Shown piece by piece: positions 33,026 through 43,735 of a stretch of 64,000 nt of DNA. The stretch's first letter is position 1, and every line of letters begins with the position of its first letter. The notes beneath the pieces are model-generated. The model ran no database searches. It had not been told where the DNA came from and was given only the letters and a program-made list of their open reading frames with translations. The position numbers and the translations under genes were made by a program. The DNA comes from Symbiodinium microadriaticum (taxonomy: Eukaryota > Sar > Dinophyceae > Suessiales > Symbiodiniaceae). The stretch lies in contig LSRX01000077.1 in NCBI GenBank assembly GCA_001939145.1, forward strand, positions 306,445-370,444, given 5' to 3'.

Positions 33026-33164
33026 ATGTAGGGCTTTGGGCCCTGGGCTGTCTTAGAAGGATGATGGTGATGGTTTGGGCGCTGAAAGCCGAGCCCTGTT
33101 CTCGTCCTCAAGCAGCCAGCCCAAAGCTTTAGAGTTACGAGTTGTGGTATAGATACCTGGGGTT

Positions 33165-33540
33165 TTAGGGTTTAGGGTTTAGGGGTTTAGGGGTGAGGGG
33201 TTACTGGGAAACTCCCAGAACCTGCCCAAAAATGGAATTTGTAGGGGGCCCTACGAAAAAAAGTAGGCCTTCGGTAGGTTAAGGTAGGGTTTCCGGGCCA
33301 TCCAGGAAAAATCCCAACCGTGAGGTCCCAGAGCTCTGAACCCCAGAAGTTCGAGATCCTAGGCCTCCAATGGTGCCCAGCTCCACTGCAGCTTTGGGGC
33401 CTGGGGCGGGGATTTGAAGTTGTTTTTAGGGATTTAGGGTTTAGGGTTTAGGTTGAATTTGTTTTTGTGTTTAAGGGGTTTAGGGTTTAGGGTTTAGGTT
33501 GAAGTTTTTTTTGTTTAAGGGGTTTAGGGTTTAGGGTTGG
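33165..33540. repeat. TTTAGGG-rich stretch
   Basis: Repeated TTTAGGGTTTAGGG runs, including two copies of a unit TTTAGGGTTTAGGTTGAA.TTTGTTT followed by AAGGGG (about 33433-33535). Confidence 0.8.
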
Positions 33541-33911
33541 TTGTCATGGTCTCAACTTCTTTGACTGCCAGGGCCTCGCTGAAACTCATCCGGCTTGGTC
33601 CTTCAAAACTGTCCCTTTGCTTCGAAAATCTAACTTGTGGAAGTATTTAGACGGTAGATAGATTTAACGCGGAAGCTTCAGTAATGACCGAGAGTGTTCC
33701 TTCGGATTCCTGATTACATGTGTACTGTAAAGGAGGCCAAAACCCCACTCTAACGATTGAGATCCCTACATGCTAAACCGTAAACCCTAAACCCCTAAGC
33801 CCTAAGCATTTCGGCAGGAGTGTTTGGCACAGGGCGCCGGGACTGCCTCAGGCGCCGTTCGGGTGTGAAGTCCTGTTCCGCCTTCATGCTATTGGCTGTG
33901 CTGCGCTTATA

Positions 33912-34005
33912 TACCCATAGGCCCCTAAGTAGTTCCTTTTTATGGTTTATATTTAGAATCCTATAAGGTAATCCCGAAAAGGAACTACTTAGGGGCCTAT
34001 GGGTA
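33912..34005. mobile_element. MITE family B copy 1
   Basis: Near-perfect long inverted repeat: TACCCATAGGCCCCTAAGTA GTTCC... and ...GGAAC TACTTAGGGGCCTATGGGTA around a short AT-rich loop. Confidence 0.8.
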
Positions 34006-34476
34006 GAGTTGGGCTCGGGAGCTGCGACAGCTCGACTTTGAAGGTATTGTTGCACGTCCATGGGGCTTAGTTTAAGACGGCCAGGGTGTCGATGGTTGGG
34101 CCTCATCCAGAATCTCACTCGCAGACACCACTGCCAGCGGTCTGTGTACAGCTTCAGCTCTCCACCCCCCAGACGTGAAACCTGAATCCCGTGAACCCGG
34201 TGAACCCTGGAACCACATTCCTCTGCAGGTAAGACCAACGCACAGGCCCGATCGCGATGCCTGTCTTTTGATTTCTGGCCTAAGCGAGGCTTGATGCGGA
34301 GACTGAGACCCGGGTTGAGTTCTTTTTTCTGATCACACTCCACTCACCAGGTAAGACCTATGCGGGAATGTTTCAGGCTCACTATGCCGGTTAGACTCTC
34401 AAGTCGCGCTAGGCCGCGGTCCTTGGACGTTTGGATTGGGGTACGCCGGTTTCCGGCCCAGCTGTTATCTCTGCAG

Positions 34477-34630
34477 GGCTTCGGTGGCTGGGACGTGTTC
34501 GGCAACAGTGTGTCGATGGAAGTTCAACCCCGAACTCCAGAGCCGCCTGACCCAGCAACGTCGAGTTGTCATCCAGAGGCTGTTCTACAACATCGTGTAC
34601 TACACGCGCATAGAAGCAGAAAAGACGTAG
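34477..34630 (+). CDS. Candidate terminal exon of a + strand gene
   Basis: Acceptor TTATCTCTGCAG|G, then a GC3-rich frame ASVAGTCSATVCRWKFNPEL, QSRLTQQRRVVIQRLFYNIV, YYTRIEAEKT and TAG. Basic, helix-rich C-terminus. Upstream exons of the gene were not identified. Other frames of the same DNA are less protein-like. Product unknown. Confidence 0.45.
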
Positions 34631-34679
34631 CAATGCGCCGCACACATATCGGTCTTCGAGATGGGTACAGTTTGGAATC

Positions 34680-34815
34680 TATATATCTGTATCTATGTAT
34701 ATATATATATATATATATACAGTAATTAGTAAGTTCATATGTAACATGTGTCATTGTGTCATATAGTAATAACGATAGTCAGAAGAAGAAGAAGAATAAT
34801 AATAATAACAACAAT
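34680..34815. repeat. TA, AAG and AAT short tracts
   Basis: TA run at 34697-34718, then AAGAAGAAG and AATAATAAT at about 34783. Confidence 0.85.
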
Positions 34816-35690
34816 GATATTTATAATGCTTACATACATTTGCATAGAATACATACATGCATACACCTCTCTCTGTCTCTCTCTTTCCCTGCCTGTGTCC
34901 AACATGGCATGGGGTTGTCATCCAGTAAATGCATCATGCAATAAACTGCTGCATTACGTAACGCTGTATGTGTGCACAGTGCACACATTGCTGCACAGTG
35001 CACACATAGAAGCAAGGAGAGATAGAGCAACGACGCTGCAAGACCGTGGGACTGCTTGCATATTCGATAAGACCCCCATCTTGAGATCCCAGAACTGGAA
35101 GAAGCCCGAATGATTTGCACTGCCACGTCATGCAACTCCCCAGGCCTCGTTTTTGCAATTATAGTATAGCTATCCCAAAGCCTCCGTCGACGAAAACCGA
35201 TAACCCTAGAGCCCCGTAAAGGAATTTGTTTTTCTAATTTTTAAGGGCCCTACATCACTGTATTGAGCCGACTCGTCGAGTTTGCATAGATCAGGGTCCG
35301 GTTGCCAATTTGGAGGTCTGTCTCAGGCCACGCATGCATGAATGATACAGTAGTTTCGTGTTGTCGTCGCAGGCATCATCACCAACACCGACAGCATCAC
35401 CATCACCCTAAACCCTAAACCGCATAGCATGAAGGAGCGGTATGGTTGGTGACAGCAAAGAATTACTGTCAGCTCTAAGGTCATAAATCATGAATATGCC
35501 TTCTTGACATGTTCACACACGACAAACACACCCTATGTGTATTATGCGAGTGTGTGTCGCTTTTTTGAGTGCTGGGCAGGGTTTCGCAATTTCCTACTGG
35601 GCGGTTTGGGATTTCGGGTTGAGAGATTAGGGTCTCGACCTTCCCTAAACCCTAAACCCTAAAGTCCCTAAAGTTTTTTCATTGTGCCAG

Positions 35691-37773
35691 GTATGGCATT
35701 GCCCGCTGCCCACGCAGCCGGCCCTTTGCATGTCCCACGGTTGGCGGCGGATGGGTAAAGCTATTTCTCTGGGCGACATCAGGCGCGGGAGCCGTGGATT
35801 TAGGGCTTTAGGGTTTAGGGTTTAGGGCTTCAGGGTTTAGGGTTTTAGGGTCTAGGGTTTAGGGGCAGTGGATTTAGGGCTTCAGGGGTCGATCCGTCGG
35901 CTTTCGATCCTATATGCCATACCTTTTCTGGCACGGCATGAGAGTGCCTCTGCGCGCGAGGTACAAGCCCTAAGCGCTATCACACTCCAAGCCCTAAGCT
36001 CGCCCTGCAACGCCGCTAAGAGCAGGCTCCTCCTCAGCCTCTGGGAGCTGTACAACGACGATCTCTGCAAGCCTTGGTACGAGAGAAAGCCTGCCACCGG
36101 GCCGGAGAATTCCTGAACTCCTACACACCCTATACAAATTACCCTTCTGATAAACCCCATATGATATGCCCTGCATTATATGCCTTTATATACCCTACAT
36201 CAGCCCTAGAAAAGAGGTCGGAGTTCGGCACAAGAGAGCCGAACATCGAAGTACTAGGGGCAGCTTGAATGGCCACTGAAGGGTCACAGTTTCCTCAATG
36301 TGCTTTATTTCTAGTATGGTTTTTCCCAAAGCCCAAAACAGCTCTGCATTCTATGCCACAGGTCAAGTGGCACGATGGCTCCATCAATAGTTGTAACACT
36401 ATGACCTTAAGCTGTTCTATGGATCTCTCAGAACCAAAAAACCGTCCATAGGCTTTGGGCTTTGAGAGTTGAGGAAGTCGGGTTAAAGGATTCAAGCTCG
36501 TCCCATAACATCGAAGAACCACTTGAACCTTGCAGGTGTGATGATCGTTTCCCGGGGTGTGCGCGCATGAAATTAATGATGTATTTTTTGATTCTGCAGT
36601 GGACAGTCGTATTATAGTTTTATGCGCCCCGTTATGGTCTTTGCCTATATCTGCAGCCACAATCCCAGCTTGTGGCTTGGTTTGTTTTGGGCCTGCATGG
36701 TAAGCCGGAACACATGTGACATCTGACGCCCAAACACTAAACCCTTAAATAGCCAGAGCCTAGTTAGCCTTCGTGTAGATCAGTTTGTTGGGCCTAAGGG
36801 AAAATTGCAAAGTACTATATAATCGTATCCAGCTTCTAGCTTCCGCACTACGAAGGGTTATTTGGTAAAAGTAGTGAAATTTACCAGGAGCCGGCCATGC
36901 AGCGGTATCGTGTTGTGCAAGATAAGCAGGCGACAACCCTCCACTTTGCGAGCGCTTGACCCGCCTCTGACCAAACCTCCAGCTCGAATCCCGACCCGAG
37001 GAGTACACCCCCAAGCAGCTGGCTGACTTTACCGTCATCGCTCGGAAGGTATCGGGGGTTTCCTCGTGTAAAGGTCTATAGATTCACGGTTTAGGCTTAA
37101 GTCTTGGGTGTTCTGGTGCTTTTGGGGTGTAGGGTTCAGAGCTAGACAATGACAAGAAGCAGCAGTAGATGTAGTAAGGGTCGTCGTCGTAGGAGTATGA
37201 CGTTCTGGCAATGCCCTGGGCAGAAAGTTTGTCATGAGGGCTTTCTTGGCTCCAATTCCCTTGCTGTCAAGGGTTTGCGAGACCGACGGGGTACGCTTAG
37301 GCTCCTTAGTAGTTCCTTTTTGGGAGTACCTTATAGGATTCTAAATATGAACCATAAAAAGGAACTACTTAGGAGCCTATGGGTACGCTTTAGATTCGGC
37401 GGATCTGCCAGAGAGGCCGAGGGGGTCGGAGAGGACAGGTGGACAAGGACGGGCACAGGGGCCCAGGCTTTAACAACACGAGTCCAGAATCCGAGAAACC
37501 CTAAACCCCATAAAACCAGAACTCTGAAACCTAAACCCAAACCCTACGAGACCTTAACCCCAAATCCTAAACCCTAAACCCTACTAGCAGCCTTAACCCT
37601 AAATCCTAAACCCTAAACCCTACTAGCAGCCTTAACCCTAAATCCTAAACCCTAAACCCTACTAGCAGCCTTAACCCTAAATCCTAAACCCGTTACGAGA
37701 GGATTCGATGAAATTAGCCCCGACAGGTGGTGGCCGCGATGGGCCGCGCCTTCAACGAGGACTTCCGGCCGAC
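35691..37773 (+). CDS. Candidate five-exon gene segment, phase-consistent
   Basis: Proposed exons: 35691-35754 (GTGCCAG acceptor, GTAAAG donor, MALPAAHAAGPLHVPRLAAD), 36038-36076 (CTCCTCAG, GTACGA, LWELYNDDLCKP), 36600-36699 (TTGATTCTGCAG, ATG|GTAAGC, SYYSFMRPVMVFAYICSHNP), 36983-37048 (CCTCCAG, AAG|GTATCG, LESRPEEYTPKQLADFTVIA) and 37727-37773 (GACAG, GTTGCG, VVAAMGRAFNEDFRP). The frames picked on composition also join with consistent intron phase, which random segments would do only by luck. A family B MITE (37291-37389) and a 39-bp minisatellite lie in the last intron. The exon 4/5 junction recreates the F..IA.KVV.AM motif of the exon at 17541. Family unrecognised. Confidence 0.4.
35800..35890. 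repeat. TTTAGGG-rich array
   Basis: About eight TTTAGGG/TTTAGGGC units just before the open frame at 35868. Confidence 0.85.
37291..37389. mobile_element. MITE family B copy 2
   Basis: AGGCTCCTTAGTAGTTCC... / ...GGAACTACTTAGGAGCCTATGGG inverted arms; same internal ACCTTATAGGATTCTAAATAT as copies 1 and 3. Confidence 0.8.
37552..37690. repeat. 39-bp minisatellite built from telomere-like heptamers
   Basis: Unit CCTTAACCCTAAATCCTAAA + CCCTAAACCCTACTAGCAG. CTACTAGCAG recurs at 37581, 37620 and 37659, an exact 39-bp period; about 3.5 copies. Confidence 0.9.
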
Positions 37774-37801
37774 GTTGCGTTTCTGATTGCGGGTTTAGGA
37801 C

Positions 37802-37885
37802 CTACTGTTGATAGGACCCTAAACTATGGGATTCATGGTACATTCCTTCTTATGGGCAATGCAGGATTTATATCATCAACCGTAG
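37802..37885. mobile_element. MITE family D copy 3, internally deleted
   Basis: TACTGTTGAT left end cut short, then the family centre and right end GGCAATGCAGGATTTATATC ATCAACCGT. It lies just downstream of the 37727 exon candidate. Confidence 0.6.
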
Positions 37886-38339
37886 TGTGTCATTTGGGGT
37901 TAGTTGGGAATCAAATGTTTGGGACTTGGGGTTCTGAAGTTTTCGTTCAAGATTTTGGGTCTCGGATCTAGTGTTAGGCTCAAGGGTCTCAAGCTGCAGG
38001 TTTCAAGTTTATGTGTGGAGTAGCTGCAAAATGGCTCATGCGACCTGTTCAGTGTATCGTAGGTTCATAGGTTAGAAGTACCCGGCGTTGTTCACTAAGG
38101 TTTCAAGTGGCTGAGTACCAACATGCACTAAAGATCTGCAGCTCCACCTGGCCTCACTCAAGAAGTAGTGATAGCCGCAAAATTCCCCGACCAGTTCCGG
38201 AAGTATGGTTCACTTGTTCCTGAATGGTGGCATTCGCTGTTGCGTCGGTCCGGGGGTTGCTGAGCAAAGATCCCTGCTTTGTCGTGGCCGCTCTTTCAGG
38301 CACAAGTAATGACAAGCCCCTGTTTAATTCAACAAATGG

Positions 38340-38530
38340 TTCAAGCGTGCATGCATGCACGTATGCATGCATACATGCATGCGCTATCTATGTATGTATG
38401 AATGTACATACGCTTTGTGGCGCGACCTACGGTCTCTCAGCCATCCGAATGAAAAAAATGTACATACGCTTACATGTATGTATATACATATATATATATA
38501 TATATATACATATGCATATATGTATAGCCA
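38340..38530. repeat. CATG / TATG mosaic with an internal duplication
   Basis: GCATGCATG runs; TGTACATACGCTT occurs twice (38402 and 38459); TA run at about 38490. Confidence 0.8.
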
Positions 38531-38565
38531 CACTAAACCCCTAAACCCTATGAACCTTGGATATG

Positions 38566-38723
38566 GGCCTGGAGGGCCCATTAGTGAACAATGCCGGAAT
38601 GGCAAGTTCCTTCCTGCACGTGGGCAGGTTGAACTAGAAACCGTGCTCTTGTTTTCGAAAGGTTGCAAACTGGAAAATCTTGCCCTCCAAACCGCAGTAA
38701 TTCTGTCGCCAAGCTGCATTTAG
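38566..38723 (+). CDS. Candidate exon
   Basis: Open frame ISEQCRNGKFLPARGQVELE, TVLLFSKGCKLENLALQTAV to TAG. A second + frame overlaps its end and continues to 38866 (KLHLALALKELELDQAAVNC), so an intron or frameshift may join them. Product unknown. Confidence 0.28.
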
Positions 38724-38978
38724 CCCTAGCGCTGAAGGAGCTGGAGCTCGATCAGGCTGCTGTCAATTGCACAAGCCACCAAGGACTGTGGGGCTGTAGG
38801 GCTTTGTTTTCAGGCAAACATCCGAAACTGCTTTGCTTAGTTTTTCGGTTTCGGATCTGCACTTGACATGGCTCGGGGCGGATGCGTGGTTTTTGTGGCT
38901 GAAGCTCAGGGTTTAGAAAACAAGCTTGGCAGAAATTCGGCTTCAGAGTTGAATCGGTTCGATTGCAAGCTTTTGTAG

Positions 38979-39365
38979 ATGAACTTACGCAAGAACACGA
39001 GTCACAAACTGCAAAAGCTCTTTGAAGAGAAGCCGTCGCTTCGGAGACGGCTGCCACAAGCAAGGCCAGGCATCACAGCCCCAAAACACTCTCGGGGTGC
39101 GGCAAGCTTTTGTAACTTAGTAGAACTGAGTCTTCGGACTGTCGTGTATAGACGAGCCCTACATCAGTCCAACATTGTCCAACATTGCTCCGAGATAAGA
39201 ACTCGTTGGTCGAAACATTGTTCTGACGACGCTGTTGGCCCTGAAACCCCAAGCCCTGAACAAGCTGCAAAATTTTCGGAGTATCGTCAGTCATTTAAAC
39301 TAGGTTCCCCAGTAGTACCCCTTTTGCTCTTTCTCTTTTTGGCTTCCCTGATTAAAACCAAATAG
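38979..39365 (+). CDS. Hypothetical 128-aa ORF with MITE-encoded tail
   Basis: True ATG after TTTTGTAG: MNLRKNTSHKLQKLFEEKPS...QHCSEIRTRWSKHCSDDAVG...PEQAAKFSEYRQSFK, basic then acidic. The last 20-odd residues, including a hydrophobic LLLFLFLASL run, are encoded by the left arm of a family J inverted repeat (39299-39413). Either the MITE landed in an exon or it supplies an accidental stop. Product unknown. Confidence 0.3.
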   Translation: MNLRKNTSHKLQKLFEEKPSLRRRLPQARPGITAPKHSRGAASFCNLVELSLRTVVYRRALHQSNIVQHCSEIRTRWSKHCSDDAVGPETPSPEQAAKFSEYRQSFKLGSPVVPLLLFLFLASLIKTK

Positions 39366-39413
39366 TAGGAAAAAGGGTACCCTTATTATTGAGGGGTTAC
39401 TCGGGAACCTAGT
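39299..39413. mobile_element. MITE family J copy 2
   Basis: ACTAGGTTCCCCAGTAGTAC... / ...GGGGTTACTCGGGAACCTAGT inverted ends. Its left arm forms the hydrophobic tail of the 38979 ORF. Confidence 0.7.
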
Positions 39414-39490
39414 AAAGAAGCAGGTCGGCACCTGCTAAACTTAAAATCTGAACTCCCAAGTCCAAGCAGTTCGGCTCAACACCGGAACAA

Positions 39491-39599
39491 GCCTACCTAC
39501 AGTCTCCATTAGTTCCTTTTTTTTGGTTTAACCAATTTTGTATTAAGGATCCTAAAAGGCAACCCCCCAAAAAAACTACAATGGAGACTATAGGTAGGC
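39491..39599. mobile_element. MITE related to family B
   Basis: Inverted arms GCCTACCTACAGTCTCCATT AGTTCC.. and ..AATGGAGACTATAGGTAGGC. It shares AGTTCCTTTTT with family B but has different ends. A diverged relative may lie at about 41850-41940. Confidence 0.65.
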
Positions 39600-40509
39600 T
39601 CTTTTGTCAAAGGGTGCAAGGTCTGAAGCACCAAACCCTAAACGGACTTAAGGGTTTCGGATTTAGGATGGCTTGTCTCAGGACACCCACCGCATGCGGA
39701 CAACATGCAGTTCGATTCGGCTCCGCAACTGTATTTTTTTTAGTAATTTACGGAAATTGTAGAGGTCGGGTTTAAGGTTTCTGGACTGTAGCCGAGGGTT
39801 AAAGGTGCAATGACTATTGGGACCTTACATGTATTTAAGTCTTCATCGCTTCGGCATTTCCCTTCTTTCCGCAGGCCATCTTGTCGAGGTTTTAGGGTTT
39901 AAGTTTTAGGGTTTAGGGTATTGGGTGTAGGTTTAGGGCTTAGGGATAGTCTAGACTGTCAGTTGCCCACACGGTGCATGCAAGACCATGAGAGCCAGAA
40001 GACCACGTTTCAGTCAGAAGCCGACAGCGAAAAGGCATACCCACCGATGCTAGTGCCGTCTAGTTTCAATACGGACCACTGGGGTCGCGGCTCTCAGGGT
40101 TTACGGTGTCTGTGCAGGCCTAATTAAAGAATAGAGGGAAACTATTCCGGAGGGTTCTTTAATGAAACCTTAATGTATGTATTAACCAACATATATAACC
40201 CCCAAAACCATACTCAAATCGTTGAGGCCCCTAGACCCGTCGGTACGCTTTCAGGGCGGATGGAACAGGCACAAATTTCTCATTTCTGAGCTCCTGTACA
40301 AGCCCTGAACCTGATCCCGAGCCGTGCCCTTCAACTTCGAGCGCGAGACAGGACGGCGTCTTATGTACGATGATGTGTGCTCCCTTACAGCCATGCAGGC
40401 TAAGTCGCCCGATCCTTCAAATAGAACCGAATCCTCGTCCCTATAAGCCCAAACACCCCTTAAGCGGCAACCCTGCACCCCCGGATCGTGGCGGGTTTGT
40501 GGGGCCGCT

Positions 40510-40734
40510 TTGCTAAACCACCTACGCGTGTGCTGTTGCACAAAGAGCCCAGCCAAGAACAGGAAATACCAGTTTCAGCTTTGTAGTTATTTTCGCAAAA
40601 TGCCGGCTCAACCCCGAGCCCTGCAAAGCTCAGCGCTCCGAAGTGACATCCAGGTGTGGTGGCAAGGCCAGCGAATTCGAGAGAGAGACGAGGCGGCTTG
40701 CAACCTGTTGGGGCTGCAATCTAGAAGTCAGTAA
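40510..40734 (+). CDS. Hypothetical open frame (74 aa)
   Basis: Frame KSPAKNRKYQFQLCSYFRKM, ALRSDIQVWWQGQRIRERDE, ending LLGLQSRSQ. Protein-like but overlaps a 101-codon minus frame (40251-40556). Strand not settled. Confidence 0.2.
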   Translation: MLNHLRVCCCTKSPAKNRKYQFQLCSYFRKMPAQPRALQSSALRSDIQVWWQGQRIRERDEAACNLLGLQSRSQ

Positions 40735-40824
40735 TGAGGCAGCCCAAGACCCTATTCCAATTGTTGAGCCTCCCATTAGGGCATGTCGGAATGCAGGACT
40801 CTTTCCATTGTTGGATCAGTGGAT

Positions 40825-41169
40825 TTAGTCACTCGGTGGGAAGTAGGCTTTAGATATGGTAGGCAGAGTTACGAACAATGCTAAACACCCCCAACTTAGG
40901 CTATATCTAGCCTTACTTATCTCCGAACAAATCAGCCCCCTGGCCTCAGCCTTGTTTGTACCCAGGAACTCAGCAACCATCAAACTCCCGTTTAGCCTGT
41001 GCGTCGTGAAGCTGTGCTGTAGCAGTCTCCGGAAACCTCGCTGGATCTTGTCGAGTGCGAGTGCCAAAACTGTTGGGCCAATACAGTTCTTGATACACTG
41101 ACTAACAGCGGATGTCTTGGAATGAGTCTGCTGGAACAGCAAAGGAAGTCTGCTTCGATAAGCTGGCAT
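40825..41169 (-). CDS. Hypothetical 114-aa ORF, minus strand
   Basis: ATG-started frame: MPAYRSRLPLLFQQTHSKTS, VLALALDKIQRGFRRLLQHS, AEFLGTNKAEARGLICSE. ALDKIQRGFRR faintly recalls the thumb region of LINE reverse transcriptases (IDKIxRGFLW), but no catalytic motif is present, so this is only a suggestion. The C-terminal 20 residues fall in a short inverted repeat (about 40850-40920). The opposite strand (40856-41101) is also open. Confidence 0.27.
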   Translation of the reverse strand: MPAYRSRLPLLFQQTHSKTSAVSQCIKNCIGPTVLALALDKIQRGFRRLLQHSFTTHRLNGSLMVAEFLGTNKAEARGLICSEISKARYSLSWGCLALFVTLPTISKAYFPPSD

Positions 41170-41368
41170 ATAGTACAGGAAGTCTAGTTGTAAGTAATGG
41201 GGGGTCCCCTAAAGCGTGGTTGCGTTCATAGTACTCCGTTCACTTCAACGAGAGGAGTGGGCACCGCCTCACCTGGAGTATCCGAGTTTGTGCCGAAACC
41301 CAAGACACCGAAAAGCCGTAAACACTCTCACTGGAAACGCCTAAACCCCAAAGCCCCAAATCCGGGAG

Positions 41369-41449
41369 GTCCTGGCGGCGCAGGGTGGGGCACACGTGCA
41401 CTTCCGCCGCGCCTGGACGGCCCTTCTGCTGCAGCGTCGGGGCTTCTAA
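41369..41449 (+). CDS. Candidate GC-rich exon
   Basis: CCGGGAG|G border, then VLAAQGGAHVHFRRAWTALL and LQRRG with nearly all third positions G or C, in sharp contrast with the flanks. Stop at 41447; the true donor may be earlier. Half of a family E repeat begins right after it. Product unknown. Confidence 0.4.
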   Translation, partial: VLAAQGGAHVHFRRAWTALLLQRRGF

Positions 41450-42274
41450 TGTAGGAACCTGATCAAGAAACCCTGGTCCTATAACCCCAGGATATCAGGA
41501 TTCATAAAAAGCCTTCATCAAGACTTAGATAGCCAATCCGAGAGGCGTAAACGCAAATATCTGTTTATCTATTTGTTTGTTGATTTACATGTTAAATTAC
41601 TTATGAATTTATGTACATATTTATTCACCTGGTCTATCTTTAAAACGTTGGAGCTTTAAGCTGTTGGCCCAGTTTATTTTTTGAAGAATAGAGAAGACCC
41701 AATGCTTCTTAGTCAGGCTCCTATGCAGGACATCGGGATATTTTGATGCTTGTTCTTATTGGGATGAAGAGGGTCTGAACAGAGGAGAGCAGTTAAGAAG
41801 GTTTAAACTGCCAATCTAGTCATGCATTTCACTTGTACTCTCCATTCAAGCTCCTTAGTTCGGTTTGTTATCAGATTTTCAATATACAGATGAATAGATC
41901 AAGGAAGGACCTGCAACGGAGACTATAGGCAGACAGGTAGAGCTTCATGCTTCAGGGTTTTGAGTTCCCTTCGAAGTCTTTGCTGGAAATGGCTCTTGGT
42001 GGAATGACATAGAATTTGCACGTTTGAAGCCGTAGGTGAGAACCTTGCTGTAAGTCACAAAGACAAAGTCCCCAAGTCTTCCGACAACTTCCCTGCAACA
42101 TCCTTAGCTAAATTAGCGAAACCATGTACAGTGGCCCCACAATCAAGCAGGTTACGATGGGTAAGAGCAGGTTCCACTCAACCCAGTGCATCCAAGTAGC
42201 GAGTTCGTGCCGATTGATGAGTTGTGATGTGGGGGTCCTTGGGATTTCTGGCTTTAAAGTCCAGGGGTGTTTAG

Positions 42275-42451
42275 GGTGCAGCAAGTGAGCTGCCTGTTGC
42301 AAACTCTGTTTCGTGCAATTGTGCGCTCAGGGACGGGGTAGCCCTGCTGAAAGCAATCCTGAGGCCCATCGCAACTATTGTGCAAGTGTCCTACTCGTCG
42401 ATCCAGACGAATATGGTGGAGGTCGGTACAACGGGCTTCGGTGAACCCTGA
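42275..42451 (+). CDS. Candidate exon
   Basis: Open frame AASELPVANSVSCNCALRDG, VALLKAILRPIATIVQVSYS, SIQTNMVEVGTTGFGEP, TGA. A minus frame covers the same bases. Product unknown. Confidence 0.3.
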   Translation, partial: GAASELPVANSVSCNCALRDGVALLKAILRPIATIVQVSYSSIQTNMVEVGTTGFGEP

Positions 42452-42730
42452 AGCCTTAACCTCCAGAAGTCGCATTTCGTTGCGGGGCTTTGGTTCTGCT
42501 TTGGGGAAGTTCGCTTTCTCGCATGCATCCGGGCATTCTGCCGAACTCTGGGCGCATAGTTTGCGCCACGCATGAGGTGTCGGTGCATAGTCTCCCCATG
42601 CAGGTGTAGGCGTCCGTCTGATGCACTGAAGAGAAACCATAACCAGGTTCCTGCATGATCACAAGGCAACCTTTGTCTTTTGATAGCCGAAGAAATCTCA
42701 GCCTCGGCCATTGCCCGAATGTAGATCGTG

Positions 42731-42964
42731 ATGCCCAAAAGCCCCCACCTCGTCGGGGCTCAGAACCCGGCGCAGAGAATATTTCAGACTTTCTTCAGTG
42801 TTCTTAGCCACCGTCAGCTCAGGGACCGACGAATGATGCTACATAGGGATCTAGTCTGGGCCGGTGGGATCCTCATCATCACGTCCCCTGACATTTCAGA
42901 CCAAGCGGATTCAGATTCACTTGTTGTTTTTTGGCAGCTAAACCCTGCATCCTTTAAATCCTGA
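42731..42964 (+). CDS. Hypothetical open frame (about 78 aa)
   Basis: Starts ATG CCC AAA: MPKSPHLVGAQNPAQRIFQT, LSHRQLRDRRMMLHRDLVWA, IITSPDISDQADSDSLVVFW. The first half is GC3-rich. Lies 280 bp after the previous + candidate exon. Product unknown. Confidence 0.33.
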   Translation: MPKSPHLVGAQNPAQRIFQTFFSVLSHRQLRDRRMMLHRDLVWAGGILIITSPDISDQADSDSLVVFWQLNPASFKS

Positions 42965-43437
42965 ACCCCCCTGCCACCTTCAGCCGAAAACTTAAGCTTC
43001 CTGAGCCTTATAAGCCTGACAAGGCCTTTGGTCCTGAAGCCCGAAACCCCGACAACCCGGAGAAATAGCAAACTCAAGGCAGAAACCCTGAACCCGAACC
43101 CCGATGTCCGACTATGAGCGCTGAAAGCCTAGCAGAGCCCGGCAGCTTGAATCGGGCAGACAGATTGGCCAGGTGAGTTGGAGTTTTTCAACACGTGGGG
43201 CGAAAAGGACAGGCTCTTATTACTTATACACGTCTAGGTCTCGTGAGGGGGCTGTAAGATTTTATTTGGGCTGTAAAAGGGTTTTAGAACAGAGTTTCAT
43301 AGAAGGGTTTCGCGGTGTTGTTTGATAGGGCTTGGGGGTTCTGCTTCGGGAAGGGAGCCCCGCTGTACAGTTGCTCCCTGGCCAACCACGTAAAATAATG
43401 CTCCGGTCAACCAGCCGCTATTATATGGGAGTTTCAG

Positions 43438-43521
43438 GAAATCAGGGACCTTATCGTGGACCCGATAGAGAAGATCGTGATTGCAAGTCCTGAAACACTG
43501 TACCAACTGATAAAGCCACAA
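43438..43521 (+). CDS. Candidate internal exon
   Basis: GGAGTTTCAG|G acceptor, then EIRDLIVDPIEKIVIASPET, LYQLIKPQ; the donor is CACAAG|GCACCT (GC type, used in dinoflagellates) or further on. The frame stays open to about 43628. A good ATG exon candidate with CAG|GTGAGT lies upstream (43114-43172, MSAESLAEPGSLNRADRLA), although its 5' part is a dispersed repeat. Product unknown. Confidence 0.42.
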
Positions 43522-43735
43522 GGCACCTTACAAAACCCTCTGATCCCTGTGCAGCCTTTGCCTGTTCGGGGTTTAGGGTCTAGGATTGGCTATAGGATCC
43601 TCCCAGACCCTAAACCCCATAAGCCCTAAACCGTTTCTGAAATCATAGTGTCCCTCCTTCTGCAAGGAGCCCTGCGACAAGGTGAAGCCTGGCGCTGGCG
43701 AAGGCTGACAAAACCTTTTGGATCTGGGTAGTTCT

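Larger units (their letters stand above)
31224..34476. other. Non-coding stretch downstream of the RCC1 gene
   Basis: 31224-32450 lacks telomere-like heptamers and includes a CpG-rich block with GATACA/TGTATT motifs (31776-31950). From 32450 telomeric motifs, a TA tract and MITE B1 return. One possible exon: CTGTCTTAG at 33056 then KDDGDGLGAESRALFSSSSS to TAG at 33150. Confidence 0.55.
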
